NCBI GenBank assembly: GCA_963932465.1
Contig: OZ010792.1
Coordinates: 20,489,632-20,553,631 of the forward strand
DNA from: Maratus speciosus
Lineage: Eukaryota > Arthropoda > Arachnida > Araneae > Salticidae
Length of the DNA stretch: 64,000 nt
Direction of reading: 5' to 3'
Shown: positions 11,045 to 22,557 of the stretch, piece by piece
Numbering within the stretch: the first letter of the stretch is position 1
How the letters are laid out: each line of letters starts with the position of its first letter
Translations under genes and position numbers: made by a program
The notes under the pieces: generated by a model
What the model saw: only the letters and a program-made list of their open reading frames with translations
Told to the model about the DNA's origin: nothing
Database searches by the model: none

Positions 11045-11585
11045 GTGCTGAATTCAGACAATTTTCTTTGGAAGGGATTTCTGCGGATCCAGAGAGGGAC
11101 AGTTCAGAGGGGAAGGGGATTGGACTTTTGTACATTAAGCATAAAATCTCAAACCTTCTGGGGGGGCTATTTGAATGTAGCACGGGGGGGGGGGTCATAT
11201 CCCTCCGGGCTACCCCCGGAATTCAACACGTTTTTCTGGATTTAAACGATTTTAGAGATCATATCTCAAGAACTAATGAACGGAATTTCATCAAACTTAA
11301 TATTCTGACATAAGTTGTTCATGATTAGATTTTCGTGTAAATGATATAACAGGTTGTGCTGCCATGCTGCTTTTTTTTAGCAGCGTTGAATTCAGACATT
11401 TTTCTCCGGGAGGGATTTCTATGGTTCTGGAGAGGGACATTCTAGAGTTTCGGGGGGGGGGGGGAGAATTGGACTTTTGTCCATTAAGCATAAAATCTCA
11501 AATCTTCATGAGGGACATTTCAATGTTCCCGGGGCTGGGAGGGGGGGGGGGGTTGTCCACCCGTACCAGCCCCTGAATTTAACAC
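11045..11585 (+). repeat. Two family L units inside family E
   Basis: Each unit begins near GTGCTGAATTCAGACA, passes GGGATTTCTG, GAGAGGGACA and CATTAAGCATAAAATCTCAAA, and ends in long G-runs and GAATTCAACAC. The ~340-bp spacing equals one E monomer plus one L unit, so the composite was duplicated in tandem. A reverse copy is at 2480-2650. Confidence 0.65.
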
Positions 11586-11943
11586 TGTTTTTCAGAATTT
11601 ACACGATATTAGCGATAATATCTCAAGAAGTAATGACCAGAATATCATCAAACTTAATATTATGTGTCATTGACATAAGTTGTTCCTGAGTTTTTCGTGT
11701 TAATCATGTAACAGGCTATACTGTTTTTTTTTTTGTTTGTTTTTTTTGTTTTTTTTTTTGCATGATATTCGTGATAGCCATATCTCAAAACTAATGCACG
11801 GAATTTAATCACACTTCATATTCTGTTTCACTTTCAGATAAATAGATCCAAGCCTAATAAGGCTTGGGTGTATACTGCCCAACAGCTGCCGCTTCTATGC
11901 TCTTTGAACTGGGGTTTTCCGTTGTGGACATCTAGGGTAATAT

Positions 11944-12059
11944 CAGACGAACGTCTTTTTGCACGCTTTTTTTTCGCTCTTACACCGTTCCTACACATGA
12001 TAGCGAAGGTGTAGGGATGGCGTAAGAGCGAAAAAAGCGTGCAAAAAGACGTTCGTCTG
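11944..12059. repeat. Near-perfect 116-bp hairpin (snap-back MITE)
   Basis: The left arm CAGACGAACGTC..., about 52 bases, pairs with the right arm ending GACGTTCGTCTG; the loop is ATGATAGCGAAG. Weaker pairing extends outward (GGTAATATCAG / CTGACATTAGCC). It interrupts family E. Confidence 0.85.
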
Positions 12060-12290
12060 ACATTAGCCTAAGACGGTGTGGGCCGAAATTCAATGATTTG
12101 TTAGGAAAATGCAATGCTTATATTTTCTTTTAAAATGTACATACTTCAACGAACCTATCCTTTTTTAATCCTCATGTTGCGCATAGGTTATCATTTAAAT
12201 TTGACACTGTGATAGCGAATTTTGAAGTTTTAACATTTATGAGGCAGATGAAAGTTTTGGGATTGGCACATCCAACTACTTTATCTTCAA

Positions 12291-12486
12291 TTTTTGAAGG
12301 AAAATGCAAATGATACTACCTTATTTTGTCTTAGATACATCGATTAAAAAATTCATAGTATCGATTAAATCGAGTTGGCCATAGTATCGATTAAATCGAT
12401 TAAAAAAATCGAAATCGCCCATCACTAAGCTGTATCTCAATTTACTGATTTTCAAAGGATTCAAAAATAATTTTCAAGCATAAATA
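12291..12486. repeat. Short ATCGATTAAA tandem motif
   Basis: Around 12338-12410 the words ATCGATTAAA and AGTATCGATTAAATCGA repeat with drift. Nothing else was recognised. Confidence 0.5.
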
Positions 12487-13234
12487 CAGTAGAACCCCGG
12501 TTATCCGAAAATCGGCTTAACCGAAAGACCTTAAAATTCCTCAAAGTACTTTTTAAATGTGAAAAATTTTATTATCAACACTATTTTGACCGATCTCAAA
12601 TGACACCTTTTAACATATTTTGATTCATGATTACTATTTTATTTGTAAGTTTTAGATCAAAACAATTCCGAATCATATTTAGTACATTGAAGATGTGTTT
12701 TAATACTTATTATCTTTAAAAATTAAAAGGAAAGTAAGTAGAAATCAAAACTTTGAAAGGTCTTATTGGACACTGGTAGAAATAGTGTTAAAAAAGCATG
12801 TTCTTTAAGAAATAAATAAACAGAGTCAACTTACTTATTTTGTCCATTGCGTAATTTCGGGCACTATATTAGAGTAGACACGTACGACACTTTATTTTTT
12901 TGCAAACTATGTTGTGATTTTCTTTGTTTTTCAACTTTGCATCGTTTCAATGCTGCTTTATCACGCCACCTTTCAAAAAGTCCTTCCGGCCAGTGCCGGG
13001 AGGAAGAGGTAGCTTTCATAATCCTTATTTAAAAAAAGCCAACTTATATCATGCAAACACACGAAGCTCAATTTAGTGGAAACCGAATATAGGAGATTCA
13101 ATACTAATTTTTATCAATATAATGAATGAGAATTTCTCGAAATTAGTCAGCTTTATCCAAGCTGCTTTTCTTTAAAGTAACTTATATTTGGCTGACAAAT
13201 TCGGCAATTTCTTAAAGTGCCTGTCATTTTAAGA

Positions 13235-15315
13235 CAACATGGTGGATGAGGCTAAGCAGTGAACTTGGTCGAGACCTTAGTAATTGCTGTGCACATGCTC
13301 ACTCACATCGGAATCGGTTAATATATAGGAGTGCTGTCGCATGCAAAAAATCAGATTTTTCAAAATGTCACCCACAATAGAAATTGAAACTGCTATATCT
13401 GAGCCATTTTTTAAGGTAAAGACAAACAAAAAATGCTCCTGAATCCTTATATCAAGATCAAATACTTAAGAAAGAAACCTTTTTCAATTTCTAATTTTTT
13501 TGCACCTCACTTTAAATATATATATATTTTTTAATTTAATGGCCGCCATTTTGAAACAAGATGGCTGATGAATCTGGCCAGCGAACTTGGTCGAGGTGTT
13601 GATGTATACTATCCACATGCCTTCTTACATCGAAATAGGCGAATACGTGTGTTATCGCGAGACAAATACAAGATCGTTTCAAAATGTTAGCCATGCTAGA
13701 AATTCAAAGTGCTATAAATCAACCATTTTTTAAGATATCAACAAAAGAACAAATTTTCAGAAACAAAAACTGCTCCGGAATCTTTGTATCAAGGCCAAAC
13801 ACATAAAAAAATCTTTTTCATTTTCCAATTAGTTAATACCTCATTTTGAATTTTAATTTTAATTTTTTTAAAATGGCAACCCTTTTGAAACAAGATGGCG
13901 AATGAAGCTGGCCAACGAACTCGGTCGAGACATTGGTATGTACTATGTAAAGACCAAGTTACATCCAAATAGGTTCATAAATACGCCTGTTATCGCGTGA
14001 CAAAAATCAGGTCGTTTTAAAATGTCAGCCACAAGAGAAATTCAAAATGCTATTACTCAGCCATTTTTTTTTAGATATAGACGAAAGAAAAACTGTTCCG
14101 GAATCTTTGTATTAAGGTCAAACACATACAAAAAAAATCTTTTTCATTTTCCAATTTTGTGGTATCTCATTTAATTTTTTTTTATTTTTTAATTTTTTTA
14201 AATGGGCGCCATTTTGAAACAAGATGGCGGATGAAGCTGGCCAACGAAATCGGTCGAGATATTTGTATGTACTATGTACACACCAAGGTACATCCAAGTC
14301 GGTTCATAAATACGCCTGTTATTACGTGAGAAAAATCAGGACGTTACAAAATGTCAGCCACGCTAGAAATTCAAAATGCTATAACTCAGCCATTTCTTAA
14401 GATATAGACGAAACAAAAACTGCTCCCGAATCTTTTTATCAAGGTCAAACACATAAGAAGAAAATATTTTTTTCAATTTTCAATTTTTGGTACCACATTT
14501 CAAATTTAAATTTTTCTTAAAAATTTAAATGGCCGCCATTTTTAAACAAGATGGCGGGTGAAGCTGGCCAACGAACCCGGTCGAGACATTGGTATGTACT
14601 ATGTAGAAACGAAGTTACATCCAAATCGGTTCATAAATACGCCTTTTATCGCGTGACAAAATTCAGGACGTTTCAAAATGTCAGCCACGCTAGAAATTCA
14701 AAATGCTATAACTCAGCCATTTTTTAAGATATAGACGAAACAAAAACTGCTCCGAAATCTTTGTATAAAGGTCAAATACATAAGAAAAAAATATTTTTCC
14801 ATTTTCAATTTTTTGGTACCACATTTCAAATTTAAAATTTTTTTAAAAATTTTAAATGGCCGCCATTTTGAAACAAAATGGCGGATGAAGCTGGCCAACG
14901 AACTCGGTCGAGAGATTGGTATCTACTATGTACACACCGAATTACATCCAAATCGGTTCATAAATACGCCTTTTATCGCGTGACAAAATTTAGGACGTTT
15001 CAAAATGTCAGCCACGCTAGAAATTCAAAATGCTATAACTCAGCCATTTTTTAAGATATAGACGAAACAAAAACTGCTCCGGAATCTCAGTATAAAGGTC
15101 AAATACATAAGAAAAAAATATTTTTTCATTTTTAATTTTTTGGTACCACATTTCAAGTTTTAAATTTTTTTAAAAATTTTAAATGGCCGCCATTTTGAAA
15201 CAAAACGGCGGATGAAGCTGGCCAACGAACTCGGTCGAGACATTGGTATGTACTATGTACACACCGAATTACATCGAAATCGGTTCATAATTACGGGAGT
15301 TACAGTGTGACATAG
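13235..15315. repeat. ~327-bp satellite array, about 6.4 monomers
   Basis: The anchor word GATGGCGGATGAAGCTGGCC or its variants begins at about 13238, 13560, 13894, 14223, 14550, 14877 and 15204, giving spacings of 322, 334, 329, 327, 327 and 327. Similarity rises toward the right, so recent copies are at the right edge. Each monomer carries CCGCCATTTTGAAACAA.ATGGCGG, an 11-bp-stem palindrome, and a TATAACTCAGCCATTTTTTAAG motif. Confidence 0.9.
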
Positions 15316-15318
15316 GTC

Positions 15319-15320
<2 letters not shown>

Positions 15321-15370
<50 letters not shown>
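15321..15370. repeat. (AT)25 microsatellite
   Basis: An uninterrupted AT dinucleotide run directly abuts the satellite array. Confidence 0.95.
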
Positions 15371-15372
<2 letters not shown>

Positions 15373-16234
15373 ATTTTGAACGGAGGGTGGTTTCAGGGTC
15401 TGGGGGTCATGATCGATGAAAATATACCAAAATTTTTTGAAATCGCTTTCCTCCGAACGGCTGCAATAGGTAGCTTTTTTGTAAAGAAAGCTACCTAATA
15501 ACAACACTCTGATGATGTTGCATCTTCTTGTGCTTCAACATATCGATCACAGCTTTTCATCAAACAAATTTTCACCCTAAGCCTCCCGGTTTTTCGAAAA
15601 TTCTTATGGAACCCCGGTTATCCGAAAATTCCTATGGAACCCCGGTTAACCGAAAATGCTTTGGTCCCATGCTTTTCGGAGTTTTATTGTATTTTTAAAT
15701 CTGCGTACGACTCAAGTATGAAAGATTAACGTGTTTACGCTTAAAATAATCAAATAATTCAGCATTTGTTTAGTTCTGTGTAGTATTTCCCAACTAAATT
15801 GGCAAACAAAAATAAAACTTCACAAATAAATAAATGAAATATGAATTTAACAGATATGTAATCGAACTACACGCTTAAATACTGAAATTATCGGAATCAG
15901 AAAAGTTTCTTTAAAGAGTCGAAAGATTTGGGATTGACCGCTGACATGTAACTAATACGAAAGCACTAAAAATGACTTTTGATGTTGGTGATGGACGATC
16001 TAAGAAAATATACTAAATGTAAAATATGTGTTGAAGTTTTCAATAAAAAACGATTTATATCTATGTTCTGTACACTGGGTAGTATATCTGGTATTAGATT
16101 GGATTGCTCGTTAAGTACAATTAAATTGAATGGCTGAAAGAAAAAATAATATTTGTTTCCTGCTTTGAGAGACGATCAAAAAATATAAAATGCAATTAGG
16201 GAAAGATCTCAAGAATTTCAAGACTTTTGAAGTA
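15371..16234. other. Unassigned; small hairpin at 15469-15499
   Basis: The only structure is AGGTAGCTTT...AAAGCTACCT (15469-15499), whose parent phrase CTGCAATAGGTAG recurs at 43627-43660 with a similar hairpin. The rest is AT-rich with no match noticed. Confidence 0.45.
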
Positions 16235-17311
16235 CAGTCGTGGAAAAAAAAAAGTAAACACCCCTACTAACTCTGCAAAAAATTATCGTAGGAGAAAGTT
16301 ACTGGTACCACACGATTGGTAATAAAGAGTACTTTTAAATGATGTATATAAAATTTGCTTAGGGGACCATCTACATATTAAAACGAACCATAACTTTGTT
16401 TTTCTTTTCAATAGCAGTACACAATTCTGACAGCATAAATGAACTCTACACCCTTCAATTAGCCTGAAAAGAAATTTTTATGCAATTCGTACGATAAGTT
16501 TCCGAGAAATTAATTATTTTAAAACGAGCGTATTTTAGGGACTGTATCCAAATTGAAGTTCGGTACTCGATTGTTGACCGAGAGAGCCCCCTTCTTAATC
16601 AAGGCATCTTAAGTACCACTCAAGCAGCCAGCAAAGACTGCTAGATTACAGGATAGCATAAGAAATTTCAAAAAATCCAGTCATTTCTATCATAGACGGC
16701 CCCTTAAACTATCATTTTCTAGTTTTTTAAAAGCATAATTTGAAAACTACTTGGAAGAAAAATGTGAAATTTTAAATTTCCATAAAGCAGGACTCAATAA
16801 ATCTAAATCCATCAAAAAATTTGTTGGTTGCAATACATAATGTTTTCGAGTATTAGTTTCATAATTCATAATTCATATCATAAGATTATAAAAATTGCAA
16901 ATTCAACGTATTTATGTTTGGGTATTTTAGTATTATAACTACACAAAAAATTAGCACAATAGGAGCATAATATCAGGAGATATTAATGAAAATATGAAAA
17001 TGTAATTTAACATTAGAAGCACTCAATTTTGAATGTTTATCATTTAAAAACTTATCATTCAAATGACTTGAAATTTGATGTCTAAACATAGTTTGAACCG
17101 AAGATTTGAAATATCTTTTTAAAACTGGGTATTGCTATTGAAAAAAGTGAAGTTTGGGTTCGTTTTAATATGTAGATGGCCCCCTAAGCAAATTTTATAT
17201 GCATAATTTAAAAGTAGACTTTATTTCCAATCGTTCGGTAGCAGTAACTTTCTTCTACGGTAATTTGTTGAGGAGTTAGTAGGGGTGTTTACTTTTTTTT
17301 TTCCACGATTG
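16235..17311. mobile_element. Tc1/mariner-like non-autonomous element with ~185-bp inverted ends
   Basis: The left end is TA then CAGTCGTGGAAAAAAA; the right end, read inward, is CAATCGTGGAAAAAAA. The arms stay alignable for about 185 bases (shared: AGTAAACACCCCTACTAAC, AAAGTTACTG, ACGATTGG, AAAATTTGCTTAGGGG, CCATCTACATATTAAAACG). The flank on the left is TA, but on the right it is TC, so the expected TA duplication has one mismatch. The middle has no coding capacity. Confidence 0.75.
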
Positions 17312-17852
17312 TCCAAGCAAAATAACATATTACATTATACTATTCATATTACATTATACAGGCTGTGTATATAGTAATTAGTTTTGAGTACTACTATTTC
17401 TGAATTTCTGAATTGTAGTTCTCGCCTGATGTAATCGCCGATTGGGCAATAATTTTCTAAGGCAAAGATTAGTATTTGGATATAGTGATACTTAAATATA
17501 TAGAAACCTTTCGGACACGAAAGTTCTTTATTGTCATATGCATAAGAATATGTTTTTGCACATTTGAATCATAAAAATATAAAGTTAGGTCATTTTTTTT
17601 TCATGCTTCACTTCTCCATTCCCAGTTTCCGTTTCCCGAACTCTCAGTTCCGATAGAATGTCAGACCATAAATCAAATATATTCTCTTTATATGCATACT
17701 AGCATCAAGATCAAAATGGTTGGATGGAGTGGGAAACTTTCTGATGGATACATTTTAGATCGTTGCAGACGACATTCTTCGTGAATTTTAACAATTAAAT
17801 TCAGTTATTTGAAAAAAATTCCATGGTTACATTTTAGTGTCTAGAATGTAAG

Positions 17853-17892
<40 letters not shown>

Positions 17893-18210
17893 CACTTAAA
17901 TCAATTTAGGGCTACCACTGCTGACTATTTTTATATTCTATTCGCAGCACTATTTTTTAAATATAAATTTTGTAGTATATATTTCACTTGCACGCTTTGC
18001 AAATCTCTCACTTAGTCTATTTTTTGAACACCACTTTCTTTCAACGAAAAATCTTCTTTATGAATTTCGTAGAAATTTAAGCTCGAGCGGCGTTTTGCTT
18101 GCAGTTGTTGCCAAAAACCTACCAGGAATTTCTTTCTTAAAAATTAGTAGTTTCCAAAAAAAGAACAATTTAAAAAAATTATTGGTGGCAAAAAGAGTGA
18201 CCGCTCCCAG
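17312..18210. other. Unassigned; A38 tract at 17853-17890
   Basis: A 38-base A-run could be a microsatellite or a retroposed tail; no element body could be assigned to its left. At 17631-17680 the phrase TCTCAGTTC.GA.A...TCAGACCATAAATCAAATAT recurs at 46498-46540, so a small dispersed repeat is present. Nothing else was seen. Confidence 0.5.
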
Positions 18211-18346
18211 GCACAAGCGTCTAGCGATCACACTTTTTCATTCTGATCTTGTGATCCTGCGGGATCAGCGTGCTCCGCGCATATCGTTCCGCGCATGGCG
18301 TAGCGATGTTTGTGTAAAATAATATTCTAAGCGAAATTCGTTAAGG

Positions 18347-18417
18347 AACTTTATGGTGTAGTGCTATGACGTTCAACTTCGGACTAGATTGCATGGGTTC
18401 GATTCCTTACGGAGCTG
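18347..18417 (+). other. tRNA-like block (A box, B box), not a functional tRNA
   Basis: TGGTGTAGTGC at 18354-18364 resembles an A box and GGTTCGATTCC at 18396-18406 matches a B box at normal spacing. The acceptor ends do not pair and the T-stem is only partly paired, so this is read as a tRNA-derived promoter relic. Confidence 0.6.
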
Positions 18418-19365
18418 AATGAAAATGAATTTCAAGATTACTTTAAAAATTTAAATTTTTTTGAAGATAAAAATTGAAAATTTATATTTTTCAATATTTG
18501 TACCACTATTAACAATTTTTTTTTATTGTGAATTTTCCAAATATTTGATATGGTGATCGTAATTTTAACAGATTTAATGCCTTTAGTATCGCCATCTAGT
18601 GGTGTAAAGATAAACAAATCATAAAGAATGCTTTAAATTTAATAATAATTAAATATTTTTTCATAATTTTAAATTTAATAATTTTAATTTTTATCATCAT
18701 TTTAAAAGAAATTTTAATTTTGAATAAATAATAATTGTTAATATTTTTTTCATAATTTTAATGATTTATAATGATTTAGTAATTTATTTTTTTAATCAAC
18801 TTTAAATGCACTTTAAATTCTGAATATAATAAATTTTATAATGATTTAGTAATTTAATTTTTTTTATCATTTAAAGGCACTTTAAATTCTGAATATAATA
18901 AATTTTTATATGTTTCTAGTAATTTTAAGTTTAATAATTTAAATTTAATATTTTTTCATAATGTTTAAATTGTATTTTTCAAAATTTTGAATTTAATAAT
19001 TTCGGTTTTTTAAATTTAAATTTAATATTTTTTTCACAATGTTTAAATTGTTTTGGGGTTTGTTTTTTTTCAAAATTTTGAATTTAATAATTTCTGTTTT
19101 TTAAATTACAATTTTATAATTTTTTCGTCCTTTTAAAATAATTTTAGAGTTTAATTAATTTGAATCAAAATAAAATACTAATAACTTAAAAACTAACTAA
19201 GTGGCATTAAATCTGAAAACTACGATCACCAATTAAGTATTTGGAAAATTCAATATAAAAAAAAAAATTGTTAATAGTGGTACAAATATTGAAAAATATA
19301 AATTTTAAATTTTTCTCTTCAAAAAAATTTAGTTTTTAAAAACAATCTTGACATTCATTTTCATT

Positions 19366-19443
19366 CAGCTCCGTAAGGAATCGAACCCATGCCATCCAAT
19401 CTGAAGTTGAACGTCATACCACTAAACCAGAAGGTTCCTTAAA
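19366..19443 (-). other. Second tRNA-like block, inverted copy
   Basis: On the minus strand the B box GGTTCGATTCC lies at 19377-19387 and an A box TGGTTTAGTGG at 19419-19429. It is better preserved than its partner at 18347-18417 but also lacks a pairing acceptor stem. Confidence 0.6.
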
Positions 19444-19572
19444 GAACTTTGCTTGGAATATTATTTTACACAAACATCGCTACGCCATACGCGGAATGAT
19501 ATGCGCGGAGCACGCTGATCTTGCAGGATCACAGGATCAAAATGAAAAAGTGTGATCGCTAGACGCTTATGG

Positions 19573-19806
19573 CCTTGATATTGTCTAACTCTATCTGAAA
19601 GACTTTTGTTTTGTGTAAGTGGTGCGAGATAGAATTAAATAATAGCTGTTAGTGGTAGCCCTTAATTTAAACCTTTTCAATAATTTAACCTTTAAATTTA
19701 CGATTTTTTTAAATTATTCGAAAAAAGTACCATGGTGGGAAACAAATACCATACCTTTACTGTCTGAAATGTTAGAAAAATACAAAAAATAGTTATACAT
19801 TTAACA
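19573..19806. other. Unassigned
   Basis: AT-rich sequence between two elements; nothing was recognised. Confidence 0.4.
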
Positions 19807-20013
19807 TTAACCCCTTCGGGACGGGAGCCTTTTACGAAAATTTTAATCTTTTGTCACCGTTTTTTAAAAACAAAAATTTGCGTCTTCTTGAATCGAGAAA
19901 ATGCGCTGATTAAATAAGGCAAATTTTTCAGTAAAATTTTACTGGTGAGAAAAAACAGGGATTCTGGGCGCTTCATCTGGGCGTATTCGTGCCGCTCGTC
20001 CCCAAGGGGTTAA
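19807..20013. mobile_element. piggyBac-type MITE
   Basis: It begins TTAACCCCTTCGGGACG and ends CGTCCCCAAGGGGTTAA. TTAA on both sides and C-rich inverted ends fit piggyBac-type insertion. About 207 bp with duplications; no coding sequence. Confidence 0.75.
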
Positions 20014-20173
20014 AGCTAAAAATGGATTGTAACTCCAAACGTGTCCTCATCATCCGTCATTCATACAAAAGTATATATCAGGTAATCAAGTATGACACTT
20101 GCGAGTACAAAAAGGTCAGATCACCAAGGGGCAAACTTCCCCCAATAAAAAGAGTAGAAGTTTTTGTGTTATA

Positions 20174-22557
20174 CTAGGGGGCGCTGCCCCCTACGAGCTA
20201 CGCTCGTCAACCCCCGTTCAGACACCGCAGACTCTAAAAGCACGCTAATTTGATTGGCTTAAAAAATATTTCGGAAGATTGAATTATAAGTTTAAAAACA
20301 GTGGCGATCTCCCTATAAACGGGTTTCTATTCATTTCTCTTTGATTGGGGAATTTTAAAGTCAAATCAGCGGCTGTTAAATGATACAATGGATGTTTCCG
20401 TCTTTGATTAAATAAAATCAGTTGACATTTCAAAATAAGCTAATATAAAATGAATTAAATAAACAGAGTCTTGCCTCCCGGTATTTTTTAGCAAAGCGAA
20501 AAGAGAGGTTTTTTTTTTTAATGACACTTTAAATGTATCGTTTTTAATCTGACGTAATTTTCACTAAACTTTTCTTTCTCCCTTTACTATTCACGTGAAA
20601 ATAATTTTGTTAGAAATGAAATATTATTTGCGCTATCCTAATAAAAATAGTTGAAAATATCATCTTAAAATATTACATAAATGTCTCGTGCAATTTTTAA
20701 ATTTAAACTGTTTTGCAATATTATTTTTTGTTCATTTTACGTAATGTGTAATGTGACGTAAATGTGACGTAATTTCTCCTATTTAAGACTTCTAACGCAT
20801 GTTAATGAATTTATTATTTTACAACATCCTTTCACTTTTAAAATTCACGTGTAATATGGTTTTTATGATAATTTTCAATGAGTTCCTGCTTTTTATATTC
20901 TCTTGTTTATAATAGTCACGTGTAAAATAAATTTTCAATTTGAAGCAAATATTATTATTTGCGCTGTTTATACAGTTGGCAACAGTTTAAATTAATACCA
21001 TTTTCTAAAATCGCTCTATTCTAAAAAAAAAGTAACTACCGCTGTCACCGCCGCCGGTTTTGAATTTTTTGTGACCGGAGGTCTTTCTTCGTTAATATTA
21101 AGAAAAATAATGCATACAAAAATATGAAAATCGGTAGTATTATACAGAAATGTTTGATAAATACGCTGATGCAGACAGTTTTCAAATCGAAGAATTATTT
21201 TAAGAGATATTTAATGCTAAAGTTGGACAAAATCGTTCCACTAAAAAAGTTTTATAGTAGCAAAAACTATACATCGGAATTTAATAATTTTTAGTTCATT
21301 TTATACGTTATAATTTTCCGGTGTCAAGAATTGATTTATTTTTTAATTTGACTCATTTTTCGAGGTTTTATATCTATTTTAAATTCAAATTTTCAGCATT
21401 TCGAGACATATTTTTTACTTATTTTAGAAAATTGTACTAATTTAACCTGTTGCCAACTGTATAAACAACGGAAACAATAATGTTTGCTTCAAATTAAAAA
21501 CTTATTTACACGTGACTATTATAAATAGTAAAGATACTTTCAAATTAAAATTAAATAATTGCGTATAAAAAGCAGGAACTTATTGAAAATTACGTCATAA
21601 AAAGTATACACGTGAATTTTAAAAGAGAAAGAATAGCTTGGTCAAAATTACGTCAGATTAAAAACGATTAATTTAAAATGTCTCATTTAAAAGAACTTTC
21701 TTTTCGCTTTGTTAAAAAATACCAGGAGACAAAGACTCTGTTTGCTTAATTCCTTTTATATTAGCTTATTTTGAAATGTTGTTACATGTGTCTACGTCAT
21801 CAAGTTATTTTGATTTCGACGTTTTATTTGTATTTTTATTAATGTTGTACTAATTTATTTGTTTTTATGTTATTTAAAATAAAAATTATGTCAATTTGTA
21901 TAATTTGGCGAAATTGGTCAACTGGATAATCAAGTAGTACCGCAGCGGATTTGGCGTTAAAATTCCCAAAAATGAATAGAAATCCGTTTATAGGGAGAAC
22001 GCCACTGTTTTTTAAATTATAATTCAATCTTTCGAAATCTTTTTAAAGCCGATCAAATTAGCGTGCATTTAGAGCCTGCGGTGTCTGGACGGGGGTTGGC
22101 GAGCGTAGCTCGTAGGGGGCCGAGCCCCCTAGTGTGTAAAAAAATATCTCTCGAATTGCTAAAAATTTGAATTTAAAATAGAAATAAAACCTCAAATACG
22201 ATTCAAATTAATAAACTGTGTGCAGTCTGCACACCGGGAAATTCTGACGCATAAAATGATCTAAAAATGATTAAATTCCCATGTAAAGTTTTTGCTCCTA
22301 TAAAACTTTTTTAATGGAACGATTTTGTCCAACTTTAGCATTAAATATCTCTTTAAATATTTCTTCGATTTGAAAACTGTCTGCATCAGCGTGTTTATCA
22401 AACATTTCTCTATAATTCCACCGATTTTTATATTTTTGTATGCAATATTTTGCTTAATATTAACGAAGAAAGACCTCTGGTCACAAAAAATTCAAAACCG
22501 GCGGCGGCGGCGGCGGTGACAACGGTAGTTACTTTTTTTTAGGATAGAGAGAAGAGA
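20174..22557 (-). mobile_element. Helitron, family B copy 1 (outer)
   Basis: On the minus strand the 3' end reads CGAGC-GTA-GCTCG (short hairpin), then GGGGGC-AGC-GCCCCC, then CTAG next to a host T (plus strand: A before CTAG at 20174). The 5' end is at or near TCTCTTCTCTCTATCC (22542-22557), starting with TC after an A. The copy is split into 20174-21010 and 22133-22557 by insertion of an opposite-strand copy of the same family. A (CGG) run lies at 22500-22516. Other copies of the family are at 26427-28809, 31301-33869 and 54202-55659. No helicase or Rep sequence was found. The exact 5' base could be 22550 instead. Confidence 0.75.
21011..22132 (+). mobile_element. Helitron, family B (inner, inserted into its own family)
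   Basis: It starts TCGCTCTATTC after an A (21010) and ends with GGGGGC-CGA-GCCCCC forming CTAG, followed by T (22133). Removing 21011-22132 rejoins TTTTCTAAAA with TGTGTAAAAA, which is the uninterrupted sequence of another family B copy at 33403-33420 (TTTTCTAAAATGTGTAAAA). The A|T target, the lack of target duplication and the CTAG end are the Helitron insertion signature. At 1122 bp with no open frame it is non-autonomous. A segment at about 21785-21930 is shared with 27790-27920 and looks like a family insertion. Confidence 0.85.

Larger units (their letters stand above)
10595..12290 (+). repeat. Dispersed family E, copy 1
   Basis: The left end has a TTTCTTTTGTCTTTAGAAAAAGAAAG hairpin and a CTGTCTGTCAGTCTGTC tract. 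Then ~180-bp units follow, with CTCAAGAACTAATGCACGG, ATCAAACTT.ATATTC, TGTAAATCACCCAACAGG, GGCGCTGCTATGCTGC and TTTTCGCAATAGCT. The right end carries GAAAGTTTTGGGATTGGCAC. The reverse copy at 57230-58305 has the same order of parts; a fragment is at 44810-44890. Two family L units (11045-11230, 11385-11585) have been duplicated together with the E unit, and a 116-bp hairpin is inserted near the right end. Confidence 0.75.
12487..15689. mobile_element. Possible pogo/Tigger-like element enclosing a satellite
   Basis: The left end after a TA is CAGTAGAACCCCGGTTATCCG. The right end, read inward from a TA at 15690-15691, is CAATAAAACTCCGAAAAGC, matching the left at about 11 of the first 13 bases. 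GGAACCCCGGTTA words recur just inside (15608, 15638). The interior includes an unrecognised left part with short runs (12540-13230), the 327-bp satellite and an AT microsatellite. No transposase was seen. The right end is degraded, so the pairing of these ends is inference. Confidence 0.45.
18211..19572. repeat. Large inverted repeat with tRNA-like sequence in each arm
   Basis: Arms of about 380 bases (18211-18595 and 19190-19572) are inverse copies, with outer ends at AAGCGTCTAGCGATCAC / GTGATCGCTAGACGCTT. The centre (18600-19190) is very AT-rich with repeated TTTAAATTTAATA words. Each arm carries a tRNA-like block with A-box- and B-box-like motifs. It may be two SINE-like units in opposite orientation or a foldback element. 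Confidence 0.7.

Noticed and set aside
18347..18417. Functional tRNA gene
   Set aside because: A and B boxes are present but acceptor and T stems do not pair properly.
20174..22132. A ~2-kb TIR transposon with CTAGGGGGC inverted ends
   Set aside because: The apparent inverted ends belong to two Helitron copies in opposite orientation; the A|T junctions and the empty sister site show separate insertion.
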